64,000 bases of DNA from Novosphingobium sp. KA1 (GTDB lineage: Bacteria; Pseudomonadota; Alphaproteobacteria; Sphingomonadales; Sphingomonadaceae). The stretch is taken from assembly GCF_017309955.1 (NCBI RefSeq), contig NZ_CP021247.1, forward strand, positions 1,885,001-1,949,000. The letters run 5' to 3'. The position numbers and the translations under genes were made by a program. The notes under the pieces were generated by a model. It saw only the letters and a program-made list of their open reading frames with translations. It ran no database searches and was not told where the DNA came from. This document shows, one piece after another, positions 1 through 7,990 of this stretch (within the stretch, counting starts at the first letter, position 1; the number at the start of each line of letters is the position of its first letter).

Positions 1-210
1 ATCGTGAACGTCACCCCGCTCGAACCGGGCTGGGAAGGGCACGTGACGCTGGAATTCTCCAACACCACGCCGCTGCCGGCCAAGATCTACGCCAACGAAG
101 GTGCGTGCCAGTTCCTGTTCCTCAAGGGCAACGAGCCCTGCGAGACCAGCTATGCCGACCGCGCGGGCAAGTACATGGGCCAGCTTGGGGTGACCTTGCC
201 GAAGCTTTGA
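1..210 (+). CDS. dcd: dCTP deaminase, C-terminal part (5' end outside window)
   Basis: The first 69 codons of the window are the C-terminal third of dCTP deaminase, which converts dCTP to dUTP in cytosolic pyrimidine nucleotide synthesis. The segment keeps the family's [19 protein letters not shown] block, the GACQFLF strand and the [16 protein letters not shown] tail that closes over the bound nucleotide. The reading frame is open from base 1 and ends at a TGA, so the gene is cut only by the window edge. It is separated from the catabolic cluster by a REP-type inverted repeat, and there is no sign that it belongs to that cluster. Confidence 0.93.
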   Translation: MVNVTPLEPGWEGHVTLEFSNTTPLPAKIYANEGACQFLFLKGNEPCETSYADRAGKYMGQLGVTLPKL

Positions 211-265
211 ACTGCGTTCCGTTGGGCTGATTCGGACCCGACGGCCTCCACTGCACAACAATCCT

Positions 266-352
266 CGTCATCCCCGCGAAGGCGGGGATCCCGCTTTTCT
301 TGGCGGGCGTGGCGAGAAGGCAAGCGGGGCCCCCGCCTTCGCGGGGGCGACG
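266..352. repeat. Paired REP-type palindromes (BIME-like)
   Basis: Two 31-base arms (266-296 and 322-352) are reverse complements at 27 of 31 positions, separated by 25 bases. Each arm is itself a hairpin, CCCCGCGAAGGCGGGG. The pair lies in the 181-bp gap between dcd and the convergent enoyl-CoA hydratase gene, the usual place for extragenic palindromes. A role in transcription termination or mRNA 3' end protection is inferred only. Confidence 0.75.
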
Positions 353-391
353 GAGTGAGTTTGGGCGGAGCGAGATTACGTCCTCGGCCGC

Positions 392-1159
392 TTACTTACC
401 CGACCACACCGGCTTGCGCTTTTCCGCAAAGGCACGCGGGCCTTCCTGCGCATCGGCGCTGTTATAGGTGTGCTCATGCGCTGCCCGCGCGGCTGCAAGC
501 GCGGCGGAGCGGCCCATCTCGGTCGACAGCATCACCGTCTCGCGCGCGGCCTTGACCGAGAGCGGCGCGCCTTCCAGCACTTCCAGCGCCAGTTCGATGG
601 CCGCGTCCAGCACCGCGCCGGGTTCGGCCAGGCGGTTGACGAGGCCGATCTCGTATGCACGCTGGGCCGTGATCGGCTTTCCGGTCAGCATGATCTCCAT
701 CATGATCCGCTGCGGGATCATGTGGATCAGCGGCGAGGCCCAGGGGCTGCCGCGCCCGACCTTCACCTCGGTAATCGCGAACTTGGCATTGGTGCCGGCG
801 ACGCAGAGGTCGCAGGCCTGCGCGATCATCCAGCCGCCCGCAAAAGCATGGCCATTGACGGCGGCGATGGTCGGCTTGGTCAGTTCGATGGTGTCGTAAG
901 GCAGCGCGTAAAGGTCGCGCGGCGGCACGGCCATGCCGGTTTCGACCATTTCCTTGAGATCGCCGCCCGCGCAGAAGGCCTTGTCGCCGCTGCCGGTGAG
1001 CACGGCGATGCGGGCGGAGGCGTCGGCCTCGAACCTCGCCCAGGCTTCTCGCAACCCCTCGCGCACTTCGCGGCTCAGGCAATTGCGCTGTTCGGGGCGG
1101 TTGATGGTCAGGATCGCGATGCCGTCGGCGCGCGCATCGTAGAGTACCGCATCGGACAT
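392..1159 (-). CDS. Enoyl-CoA hydratase/isomerase family protein
   Basis: This 255-residue crotonase-fold protein should act on an acyl-CoA intermediate in the cytosol. The two oxyanion-hole segments are visible: AFCAGGDLKEM near residue 65 and NGHAFAGGW near residue 108. The length is normal for the family. The frame is open further upstream, but the start chosen is the ATG at 1159 (MSDAVLYD), which lies 1 base after the stop of the CoA-transferase gene, as expected in a tightly packed leftward operon. It is the last gene of the 1161-3324 run. Whether it is a hydratase, an isomerase or a C-C hydrolase cannot be told from the motifs. Confidence 0.88.
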   Translation of the reverse strand: MSDAVLYDARADGIAILTINRPEQRNCLSREVREGLREAWARFEADASARIAVLTGSGDKAFCAGGDLKEMVETGMAVPPRDLYALPYDTIELTKPTIAAVNGHAFAGGWMIAQACDLCVAGTNAKFAITEVKVGRGSPWASPLIHMIPQRIMMEIMLTGKPITAQRAYEIGLVNRLAEPGAVLDAAIELALEVLEGAPLSVKAARETVMLSTEMGRSAALAAARAAHEHTYNSADAQEGPRAFAEKRKPVWSGK

Positions 1160-1160
1160 G

Positions 1161-2432
1161 TCAGAAGCCCCTTTTCCCGATTTCATGAGCGGTGCGCGAC
1201 AGGTCTTCGCGGAAGTCGGGATGGGCGATCGCAACCAGCCGCTTCGCGCGTTCGGCCAGGGGCTGGCCCTTCAATTGCGCCGCGCCATATTCGGTGACGA
1301 TCACGTCCACCTCGGTCCGCGCCGTGGTGACGGGGCCGGAGAGGGCGGGGACGATCTTGCTCAGCGTGCCGCCCCTGGCGGTGGAGGCCAGCACGATCAG
1401 CGAGGCGCCGCCCGGCGAGCGCGCTCCGGCGCGCACGAAATCGACCTGCCCGCCGGTACCGCCAAGATAGCTCATGCCCGATTGCTCGGCATTGACCTGC
1501 CCGGTGAGGTCCACTTCCAGCGCGGAGTTGAGGGTGACAAGGCGGGAGAGGCGGGAAAGCGTGCCGGCATCGTGGGTATAGCTGGTGGGGGTCATGCGGA
1601 TTGCCGGATTGTGCGCGGCCCAGTCGTAGAGCCGCCGCGTGCCGATCAGCGCGCCGTTGATCGAGACGCCCCGGTCGATCTCCTTGCGGGCATTGGTCAG
1701 CACGCCCATTTCGGCAAGGTCGACAAGGCCATCGCCCAGCATGCCCGAATGGACGCCAAGGTCGCGGCGGTCGTGCAGCAGGCGCAGGATCGCGTCCGGC
1801 ACCGCGCCCACGCCGGTCTGCAGCACCGCGCCGTCGCCGATGAATTCGGCGCAGTGGCGGGCGATGGCTTCGTCGGTGGGGCCGATCTTCGCAGGCGCAA
1901 CTTCCACCGGCGGGCGGCTGACGTGGACGGCCACGTCGATCAGCCCGCCGGGGATCGTCTCGCCGGGAACGTAGGGAACCTGCTCGTTGACTTCGGCGAT
2001 CACGAGGCGCGCCTTGGCCGCCGCCGCGCGCACGTGGTCGCAGATCAGGCCGCAGCTGTGATTGCCTTGCGCATCGGCCGGGCTGACCTGAATCATCGCA
2101 ACGTCGCAAGGCATGATCCCGGCCTCGATCAGGCAGGCGATCTGGCTGACGTGGACGGGGATCACGTCCAGTGCATCGGCCTTGGTCATGCTCCGCAGCG
2201 CGCCGATCGCGCCCATGCTGGAGAGGCGGAAGGCACGCGCGCTTTCGGGCGTGAACAGGCCGGAAAAGCTGGTGGCGATGAAGGCGTGGAGGCCGCCGAT
2301 GGCCTCCCCCTGCTCGATCAGCGCCTCAACCAGCGTGGTTGGCTCGCCGCAGGCCTGGCCGAACACCACGCGGTCGCCCGGTTTCAGGAACCGCGAGAGG
2401 TCGAGCTGGGATGCGGCAAGCCGAAGCGTCAT
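1161..2432 (-). CDS. Acetyl-CoA hydrolase / 4-hydroxybutyrate CoA-transferase family protein
   Basis: This 423-residue protein matches the family I CoA-transferase/hydrolase fold over its full length, including LNSALEVDLTGQVNAE near residue 301 and the GGTGGQVDF glycine loop. It would move CoA between acyl donors and acceptors, feeding the beta-oxidation-type genes around it. One feature is odd: the segment that carries the catalytic glutamate in 4-hydroxybutyrate CoA-transferases (H-T/S-E-M) reads HSGM at 228-231, so glycine replaces the glutamate. It may be a hydrolase-like or otherwise divergent subfamily. The ATG at 2432 was chosen because it follows the upstream gene's stop by 1 base. 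Confidence 0.83.
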   Translation of the reverse strand: MTLRLAASQLDLSRFLKPGDRVVFGQACGEPTTLVEALIEQGEAIGGLHAFIATSFSGLFTPESARAFRLSSMGAIGALRSMTKADALDVIPVHVSQIACLIEAGIMPCDVAMIQVSPADAQGNHSCGLICDHVRAAAAKARLVIAEVNEQVPYVPGETIPGGLIDVAVHVSRPPVEVAPAKIGPTDEAIARHCAEFIGDGAVLQTGVGAVPDAILRLLHDRRDLGVHSGMLGDGLVDLAEMGVLTNARKEIDRGVSINGALIGTRRLYDWAAHNPAIRMTPTSYTHDAGTLSRLSRLVTLNSALEVDLTGQVNAEQSGMSYLGGTGGQVDFVRAGARSPGGASLIVLASTARGGTLSKIVPALSGPVTTARTEVDVIVTEYGAAQLKGQPLAERAKRLVAIAHPDFREDLSRTAHEIGKRGF

Positions 2433-2433
2433 C

Positions 2434-3324
2434 CTACAGCTTCCCGGCCTGCCGCAGCAGCCGCTGCGCGCGGGCGAGGTAGGGGCGGTCGAGCATGCCG
2501 CCCTTCCAGCCGATGGCACCGACGCCGGGATTGGCGGCGAAGACGTCGACGATTTCCTGCGCTTCGGCGATCTCGGCCTCGGTCGGCGTGAACGCCGCGT
2601 TGATTACCGGAACCTGCGCCGGGTGGATCGCCATCATCCCGCGATAGCCGTCGCGGCGGACCTTTTCGGCGCGGGCCTTGAGCGCTTCCAGATCCTTGAA
2701 GTCGGCGCTGATCGTCTCGATCGCGGTGACGCCGGCGGTCGCCGCGCCCAGCACGGTCAGGCTGCGGGCCAGTTCGTAGGTGAAGGAATAGGATCCGTCC
2801 GCATTGCGGTTGGACGAGGCGCCGATGGAATCGGCCAGGTCTTCCGCGCCCCAGGTCAGCGCCACCACGCGCGGCGCGCCCTTGTAGTCGCCGGTGTGGA
2901 ACATCGCCTCGGCCGTTTCGGTGATCAGCACGATCACCGGGGTCGAGCCCTGCTCGATGCCGTTGGCCACTTCCAGCGCTTCGAGATAGCGGTCCAGCGT
3001 CTCCACATCCTGCCGGCCATAGACCTTGGGCAGCATGATCCCGCCGGGACGGGCGGGCATGACCGCCACGAGGTCGGCCAGCGTATGCGGCCCGTCCAGC
3101 GGGTTCACGCGCACCCAGAGGCGGCCGCGCTGCTCGGGGTTGGCCTTGATGAAGTCATGCACCATCACCCGCGCGGCGGCCTTGGCATCGGTCGCGACGG
3201 CGTCTTCGAGGTCGATCAGGACAATGTCGGCCTCGCCCTCCATCGCCTTGGTCATCTTCTTCTCGCTGTCGCCCGGCGCGAAAAGCCAGGAGCGGGCGGC
3301 GATGGGTTCGTGCTGGAACGGCAA
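2434..3324 (-). CDS. HpcH/HpaI aldolase / CitE-like lyase
   Basis: This 296-residue TIM-barrel protein of the CitE/malyl-CoA lyase family would cleave or form a C-C bond in a CoA thioester, with Mg2+. Family signatures are the FAPGDSEKKMTKA phosphate/CoA loop (15-27), DLEDAV (38-43), RVN (72-74), PK (99-100), the acid in ITETAEA (136) and GAEDLADSIGA (159-169). It is first in a leftward run with the CoA-transferase and the hydratase, each gene separated by 1 base. Close relatives act as malyl-CoA, citramalyl-CoA or beta-methylmalyl-CoA lyases or thioesterases. The substrate here is not determined. Confidence 0.87.
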   Translation of the reverse strand: MPFQHEPIAARSWLFAPGDSEKKMTKAMEGEADIVLIDLEDAVATDAKAAARVMVHDFIKANPEQRGRLWVRVNPLDGPHTLADLVAVMPARPGGIMLPKVYGRQDVETLDRYLEALEVANGIEQGSTPVIVLITETAEAMFHTGDYKGAPRVVALTWGAEDLADSIGASSNRNADGSYSFTYELARSLTVLGAATAGVTAIETISADFKDLEALKARAEKVRRDGYRGMMAIHPAQVPVINAAFTPTEAEIAEAQEIVDVFAANPGVGAIGWKGGMLDRPYLARAQRLLRQAGKL

Positions 3325-3343
3325 GTTTCGGATCCTTTTCCCT

Positions 3344-3371
3344 CGTCGTCCCCGCCTGCGCGGGGACGACG
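3344..3371. repeat. REP-type hairpin
   Basis: A perfect 12-bp stem (CGTCGTCCCCGC at 3344-3355, complement at 3360-3371) encloses a CTGC loop. It sits in the 93-bp gap between the acyl-CoA dehydrogenase and CitE-like genes, both leftward. It shares the GTC-CCCCGC core with the pair at 266-352, so it is a dispersed genomic element that may also attenuate or stabilise transcripts. Confidence 0.75.
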
Positions 3372-3417
3372 TGATGTGATTACGCAGGGTTCACGGAGGA
3401 TTGAATAGCCCGTTTCC

Positions 3418-4584
3418 TCAATAACTCTTGGGCAGTTCCAAAACCCTCTCGGCGATGAAGTTCATGATCTGGTGCGGGCTGACCGGGGCGATGCGCGGGA
3501 TCATCACTTCGCGCAGGTAGCGCTCGACATGGTATTCCTGCGCATAACCCATGCCGCCCATCGACATCATGGCGGTCTGGCACGCCTCGAACCCGGCTTC
3601 GGCGGCCAGATACTTGGCGGCATTGGCCTCCACGCCGCAGTCCAGCCCCTTGTCGAACAGGGTGGCGGCCTTGAACACCATCAGGCTGGCGGCCTCCACC
3701 TGCATCCACGCCTTGGCGAGCGGGTGCTGGATGCCCTGATTCTGGCCGATCGGCCGGCCGAACACCACGCGTTCGCGGGCATAGCGGGAGGCGCGCTGGA
3801 TGGCGACGCGGCCCAGACCCGTCGCTTCGGCGCCCAGCAGCACGCGTTCGGGGTTGAGGCCCTTGAGCAGGATGCGGAAGCCCTGACCCTCTTCGCCGAT
3901 CAGATCCTCGTCCGGGATGAACAGGTCGGTGATGAACATCATGTTCGATCCCACCGCGTGGCGGCCCATCTTCGGGATGATGCGCGTCTCGATGTGGTTG
4001 CGATCGAGCCTGGTGTAGAAAAGGCTGAGGCCCTCGGTCTTCTTCTTCACCTCTTCCAGCGGGGTGGTGCGGGCGATGATGAGCATCCGGTCGGCCACAT
4101 GGGCCTGCGTGATCCACACTTTCTCGCCATTGACGCGGTAGCCGCCCGGCACCTTTTCGGCGCGGGTCTTGAGGCTGGTGGTGTCCAGCCCGGTGTTCGG
4201 CTCGGTCACCGCGAAGCACATCTTCTCCTCGCCCGAAAGGATCGGCGGGATCATGCGCTGCTGCTGTTCCTCGGTGCCGTAGAGCATCACCGGCTCCAGC
4301 CCGAAAACGGGCAAGTGGATGGAGGAGGCCGCGCTCATGCCGCCGCCGCTTTCGGCCACCGCCTGCATCATCACCGCCGCTTCGGTAATGCCCAGCCCGG
4401 CACCGCCCACGCTTTCGGGCATGGCGACACCCAGCCAGCCGGCATCGGCCATCGACTTGTGGAACTCGGCGGGGAATTCGCCGCTGCGATCCTTTTCCAG
4501 CCAGTACTCGTCAGAGAACTGCGAACAGTGCCTCAGAACCGCCTCGCGGATGTTCTGCTGGTCGTCGGTAAAGGCGAAATCCAT
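3418..4584 (-). CDS. Acyl-CoA dehydrogenase
   Basis: This 388-residue flavoenzyme should introduce an alpha,beta double bond in an acyl-CoA and pass electrons to ETF. Visible features are the FAD/substrate segment FAVTEPNTGLDTTSLKT near residue 130, VNGEKVWITQAH near 150, RVLLGAEATGLGR, and the C-terminal GGMGYAQEYHVERYLREV. The usual EGT-x-E flavin motif after this last block is replaced by IAPVSPHQIM, a variant of certain ACAD subgroups. The start ATG at 4584 faces the rightward CoA-transferase gene across a shared promoter region containing an inverted repeat. Confidence 0.9.
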   Translation of the reverse strand: MDFAFTDDQQNIREAVLRHCSQFSDEYWLEKDRSGEFPAEFHKSMADAGWLGVAMPESVGGAGLGITEAAVMMQAVAESGGGMSAASSIHLPVFGLEPVMLYGTEEQQQRMIPPILSGEEKMCFAVTEPNTGLDTTSLKTRAEKVPGGYRVNGEKVWITQAHVADRMLIIARTTPLEEVKKKTEGLSLFYTRLDRNHIETRIIPKMGRHAVGSNMMFITDLFIPDEDLIGEEGQGFRILLKGLNPERVLLGAEATGLGRVAIQRASRYARERVVFGRPIGQNQGIQHPLAKAWMQVEAASLMVFKAATLFDKGLDCGVEANAAKYLAAEAGFEACQTAMMSMGGMGYAQEYHVERYLREVMIPRIAPVSPHQIMNFIAERVLELPKSY

Positions 4585-4654
4585 GGCAATCCTCTTGTCT
4601 TCCCACTCACGGGACTAGCAGCGCGGCCCATCGCTCACAACCATCATCGTGCCG

Positions 4655-4677
4655 ATATGCGTCTATCAAACGCAAAT
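4655..4677. promoter_or_regulatory. Inverted repeat in the divergent promoter (candidate operator)
   Basis: ATATGCGT (4655-4662) and ACGCAAAT (4670-4677) match as inverted arms at 7 of 8 positions, around a 7-base spacer. It is in the only intergenic space between the leftward acyl-CoA dehydrogenase operon and the rightward CoA-transferase gene, where an operator serving both would be expected. The bound regulator is unknown. Confidence 0.4.
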
Positions 4678-4723
4678 ACGAATGGTTTTCGCTCCGGCGG
4701 TGCGTTACCCATGGCATGACAAG

Positions 4724-4729
4724 AAGGAG
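4724..4729 (+). promoter_or_regulatory. Ribosome binding site deciding a TTG start
   Basis: AAGGAG lies 6 bases before the TTG at 4736. The open frame begins upstream with an ATG at 4649, but no ribosome binding site precedes that codon and the added residues look unlike the family, so the TTG is preferred. Confidence 0.6.
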
Positions 4730-4735
4730 AGGGCC

Positions 4736-5974
4736 TTGACCGCGAGCAAGGAAAACGAGGGTAAGGGGGCGGCCAGTGGACCGCTGGCGGGGCTGCGCGT
4801 GGTGGACCTCACCAGCGTGGTCTTCGGCCCCTATGCCACGCAGATCATGGCGGACATGGGCGCCGAAGTGATCAAGGTGGAGCCGCCGGAGGGCGACAAT
4901 ACCCGCTGGATCACCGAAGGTCCGGTGCCCGGCATGGGTGGCATCTACGTCAATGTGAATCGCGGCAAGCGCGGGGTCACGCTCGATCTGCGGCAGGAGC
5001 AGGACCGCGATGTGCTGCGCCGGCTGATCGCCACGGCGGACGTCTTCATCCATTCGATGCGCGGCAGCGCGATCCGCAAGCTGGGCTTCGATTACGAAGC
5101 GGTGCGGGCGATCCGGCCCGACATTATCTACACCAATTGCTACGGCTATTCGCGCCGCGGGCCGGAGGGCGACAAGCCCGCCTATGACGATACCATCCAG
5201 GCCGAATGCGGCATCCCGCATGTGCAGGGCCTGATGAATGGTGAGCCGGGTTATGTCGCCACGATCATGGCGGACAAGGTGGCGGGCCTTCACGCGCTCT
5301 ACGCGACGATGATGGCGCTCTATCACCGGGAGCGCACAGGGGGCAGAGGGGCCGGTGAGGGGCAGGAAGTCGAAGTCACCATGTTCGAGGCGATGACCTC
5401 GTTCATGCTGGTGGAACACGCCAACGGCGCGATGTTCACGCCGCCGACCACGCCCGCACATTACCACCGCGCGGTTGAGCCCAACCGGCGGCCCTACAGG
5501 ACCAGGGACGGCTACGTCGCCGCGCTGGTCTACAACGACAAGCACTGGAACGCCTTTGTCGAATCGGTGCAGCCGGAATGGGCACGAGGTGAACTGGGTG
5601 AAGAGTTCTCGACGCTGGAAAAGCGCGCGCGCCAGATCGGCCGGGTTTACGGCCTGCTGGGCGAGACGTTCCTGACCCGCACCACGCAGGAATGGCTCGA
5701 TACCCTGCGCGGCCTGCACATCCCCTGCGCCCCGCTGCGCTCCACCGACGCGCTTTTCGACAACGCGCATCTGAACGCCATCGGCTTCTTCGAGGAAGTC
5801 GAGACCGCGCAGGGCCCGGTGCGCTTTCCGGGCGTGCCGACGTGGTTTTCGGCCACCCCCGGCAAGGTTCGCGGACCCGCGCCGACGCTGGGGCAGGACA
5901 ACGAAGCGGTGCTGGGCGAACTGACCCCGGAGGGCTCGAGCGTCGCCCCGGCGATAGCAGTCGATTCCAAGTGA
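4736..5974 (+). CDS. Family III CoA-transferase (CaiB/BaiF type)
   Basis: This 412-residue protein is a formyl-CoA transferase/CaiB-type enzyme that transfers CoA between carboxylic acids through an aspartyl-CoA intermediate. The N-terminal LAGLRVVDLTSVVFGPYA block and ADMGAEVIKVEPP are diagnostic. The nucleophilic aspartate should be in AYDDTIQAECG (D151 or D152 from the TTG start). It faces the acyl-CoA dehydrogenase operon and is followed after 137 bp by the ThDP enzyme gene. Its stop codon overlaps a candidate operator. It probably activates an acid released by the monooxygenase/lactonase steps or by the ThDP/aldehyde dehydrogenase pair. Confidence 0.87.
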   Translation: MTASKENEGKGAASGPLAGLRVVDLTSVVFGPYATQIMADMGAEVIKVEPPEGDNTRWITEGPVPGMGGIYVNVNRGKRGVTLDLRQEQDRDVLRRLIATADVFIHSMRGSAIRKLGFDYEAVRAIRPDIIYTNCYGYSRRGPEGDKPAYDDTIQAECGIPHVQGLMNGEPGYVATIMADKVAGLHALYATMMALYHRERTGGRGAGEGQEVEVTMFEAMTSFMLVEHANGAMFTPPTTPAHYHRAVEPNRRPYRTRDGYVAALVYNDKHWNAFVESVQPEWARGELGEEFSTLEKRARQIGRVYGLLGETFLTRTTQEWLDTLRGLHIPCAPLRSTDALFDNAHLNAIGFFEEVETAQGPVRFPGVPTWFSATPGKVRGPAPTLGQDNEAVLGELTPEGSSVAPAIAVDSK

Positions 5975-5987
5975 ACAGTACTGTTGA
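5972..5987. promoter_or_regulatory. Palindromic operator candidate, copy 1
   Basis: TGAACAGTACTGTTGA contains the perfect 12-bp palindrome AACAGTACTGTT (5974-5985). It lies 125 bp before the ThDP enzyme start. The complement of 42828-42843, before the Baeyer-Villiger monooxygenase gene, matches it at 14 of 16 positions. The size and symmetry suit a TetR-type dimer, but no regulator gene is present in the window. Confidence 0.5.
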
Positions 5988-6111
5988 TTTCACCTGACAG
6001 TGTCCCGAGGCTTGGGCTAATCCCCTGTTCAGGCCGTGCCTCGGGGCAAAAAGCGGCAACCTGATTCACCCGTCCAGCGGGCAGAACACGGATCGAGAGG
6101 AAGGCAAGACG

Positions 6112-7896
6112 ATGTACGACGATCAACCCATGGCCGAAGCGCCCGAAGCTCCCGCCAAGGCGCGCAAGGGGACCCCGGTCTACAAGCGCATTCTCGACCT
6201 GTTCGAGGCCGAGGGCATCAAGACCCTGTTCGGCATTCCCGATCCCAACTTCGTCCACCTTTTCCTCGAAGCGGAAGCGCGCGGCTGGACCGTCGTTTCG
6301 CCGCACCACGAGGCCTCGGCCGGCCACATGGCGGCCGCCGCTGCCCGCATCACCGGCAAGCCCGCACTCTGCATCGGCACGCTCGGGCCGGGCATGGCGA
6401 ACATGATGCCGGCGATCCAGTGCGCCAAGGTCGAGAACGATCCGGTGATCTTCATGGGCGGCCAGCGCGCCCGCATCACCGAGCGCCGGGTGCGCCGCGG
6501 CCGTATCCAGTTCGTGCGGCAGGAGCCGATGATCGAGGATTCGGTGAAGTTCTCCAGCTCGATCGAATATGCCGACCAGACCGACGAGATCGTCCGCGAG
6601 GCGATCCGCGTGGCCATGTCGGGCACGCCCGGACCGGCCTATATCGAGTATCCCGCGCACGTCATTCTCGAGGAACTCGACCTGCCGCCGGTGCTGCCGC
6701 CACATCGCTACCGCCTGACCAACCAGGGTGCCGATGGCGACCGGATCGCCGAAGCGGCCGAGATCATTCGGGGTGCCAAGAACCCGGTGCTGCTGGTCGG
6801 CCACGGCGTCCACACCTCGAAGTCCGGCGCGGCGGTGCGCGAACTGGCCGAACTGATGCAGTGCCCGGTGATCCAGACCTCGGGCGGCACTTCGTTCATC
6901 GAGGGCATCGAGGACCGCACGTTCCCCTATGGCTTCTCGGAAGCCTCGATCGACGCCGTTGTCGAAAGCGACTGCTGCGTGGCGCTCGCCACCGAACTGG
7001 GCGAGCCGAGCCACTATGGCCGCTGGCGCCACTGGGTGGACAACGAGGCCAACCGCAAGTGGATCTACGTCCAGCAGGACCCGACCGCGATCGGCGTCAA
7101 CCGCCCGATCGACGTGCCGCTGGTGGGCGACGTCCGCGCGGTGGTGCCGCAGCTGGTTCGCGCGCTGAAGGACAGCCCCCGCGCCCCTTCGGCCAAGCTT
7201 GCTGCCTATATCGAGCAGGACGCCCAGCAACTGGTCGATCTGGCCGAGGAAGCCGCGACCAAGCCGGACGGTTCGACCGCGAAGATGCACACCAGCCAGT
7301 TCGTCACCGAAGCGACCAAGGCCTTCCCGAAGGACGGCATCCTGATCCGTGACGGCGGCGCCACCGTGATCTTCCAGTGGACCTATTCGCAGGCCAAGCC
7401 GCATGACGTGATCTGGAACCAGAACTACGGCCATATCGGCACCGGCCTGCCCTATGCCACCGGCGCCATGCTCGCCGACCAGGCCGAGACCGGCAAGCAG
7501 CGTCCGGGCATGCTGCTCACCTCGGACTCCTCGTTCCTGTTCCACGTCGGCGAACTCGAAGTCGCCGTGCGCAAGAACCTGCCGCTGGTGATCGTGGTCG
7601 GCGTCGACTTCCAGTGGGGCCTCGAAGTGGGCGTCTACAAGCGCACTTTCGGCAAGGGCACCAAGGAAACCGGCGTGCACTGGTCCGACAAGGTCCGCTT
7701 CGACAAGATCGCCGAAGGCTTCGGCGCGGCAGGCGACTATGTCGAGAAGGCGGCGGACATCGGCCCGGCCATCAAGCGCGCTTACGAGCGTGGCGGCTGC
7801 ACCGTGATCCACGTGCCGATCGACCCGGCCGCGAATTCCGAAGAGATGCCGAACTACTCCGAATTCCGCACCTGGTACGCTGAGGGAACGCAGTAA
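6112..7896 (+). CDS. Thiamine diphosphate-dependent enzyme (acetolactate synthase / benzoylformate decarboxylase fold)
   Basis: This 594-residue protein has the three-domain ThDP fold: an N-terminal PYR domain with the catalytic glutamate (HHEASAGHMAAAAARITG, E67), a central Rossmann-like domain (AKNPVLLVGHGVH), and a C-terminal PP domain. It should decarboxylate a 2-oxo acid or add or cleave a C2 unit. The cofactor/metal motif, normally GDGS...NN, reads SDSS at 471-474 with VD at 498-499 at the expected spacing, so only one canonical acid (D472) is kept and Asp replaces Asn. It precedes an aldehyde dehydrogenase gene, which suggests that it releases an aldehyde. A terminator follows. Confidence 0.82.
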   Translation: MYDDQPMAEAPEAPAKARKGTPVYKRILDLFEAEGIKTLFGIPDPNFVHLFLEAEARGWTVVSPHHEASAGHMAAAAARITGKPALCIGTLGPGMANMMPAIQCAKVENDPVIFMGGQRARITERRVRRGRIQFVRQEPMIEDSVKFSSSIEYADQTDEIVREAIRVAMSGTPGPAYIEYPAHVILEELDLPPVLPPHRYRLTNQGADGDRIAEAAEIIRGAKNPVLLVGHGVHTSKSGAAVRELAELMQCPVIQTSGGTSFIEGIEDRTFPYGFSEASIDAVVESDCCVALATELGEPSHYGRWRHWVDNEANRKWIYVQQDPTAIGVNRPIDVPLVGDVRAVVPQLVRALKDSPRAPSAKLAAYIEQDAQQLVDLAEEAATKPDGSTAKMHTSQFVTEATKAFPKDGILIRDGGATVIFQWTYSQAKPHDVIWNQNYGHIGTGLPYATGAMLADQAETGKQRPGMLLTSDSSFLFHVGELEVAVRKNLPLVIVVGVDFQWGLEVGVYKRTFGKGTKETGVHWSDKVRFDKIAEGFGAAGDYVEKAADIGPAIKRAYERGGCTVIHVPIDPAANSEEMPNYSEFRTWYAEGTQ

Positions 7897-7931
7897 TTCC
7901 GGACGCCGGAAAACACATGCAGACCTGAGCG

Positions 7932-7968
7932 AAACCGCCCCCTCTCAACCCGAGAGCGGGGCGGTTTT
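7932..7968 (+). terminator. Rho-independent terminator after the ThDP enzyme gene
   Basis: A long hairpin (AAACCGCCCC at 7932-7941 pairing with 7958-7967, plus an inner CTCTC/GAGAG stem and an AACCC loop) runs directly into TTTT at 7965-7968. It stands 36 bp past the stop codon and 23 bp before the aldehyde dehydrogenase start. It should reduce read-through into that gene, which may then have its own promoter or depend on partial read-through. Confidence 0.75.
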
Positions 7969-7990
7969 GGCTTGGGAACGGGAGAGAACG

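Noticed and set aside
5647..7812. A 721-codon open frame on the minus strand opposite the ThDP gene
   Set aside because: High-GC codon bias keeps antisense frames open. The translation is Arg/His/Asp-rich, has no domain, and lies wholly under well-supported genes.
7967..7990. Upstream start for the aldehyde dehydrogenase
   Set aside because: The extra codons come from the terminator region, and GGAGAG directly precedes ATG 7991.
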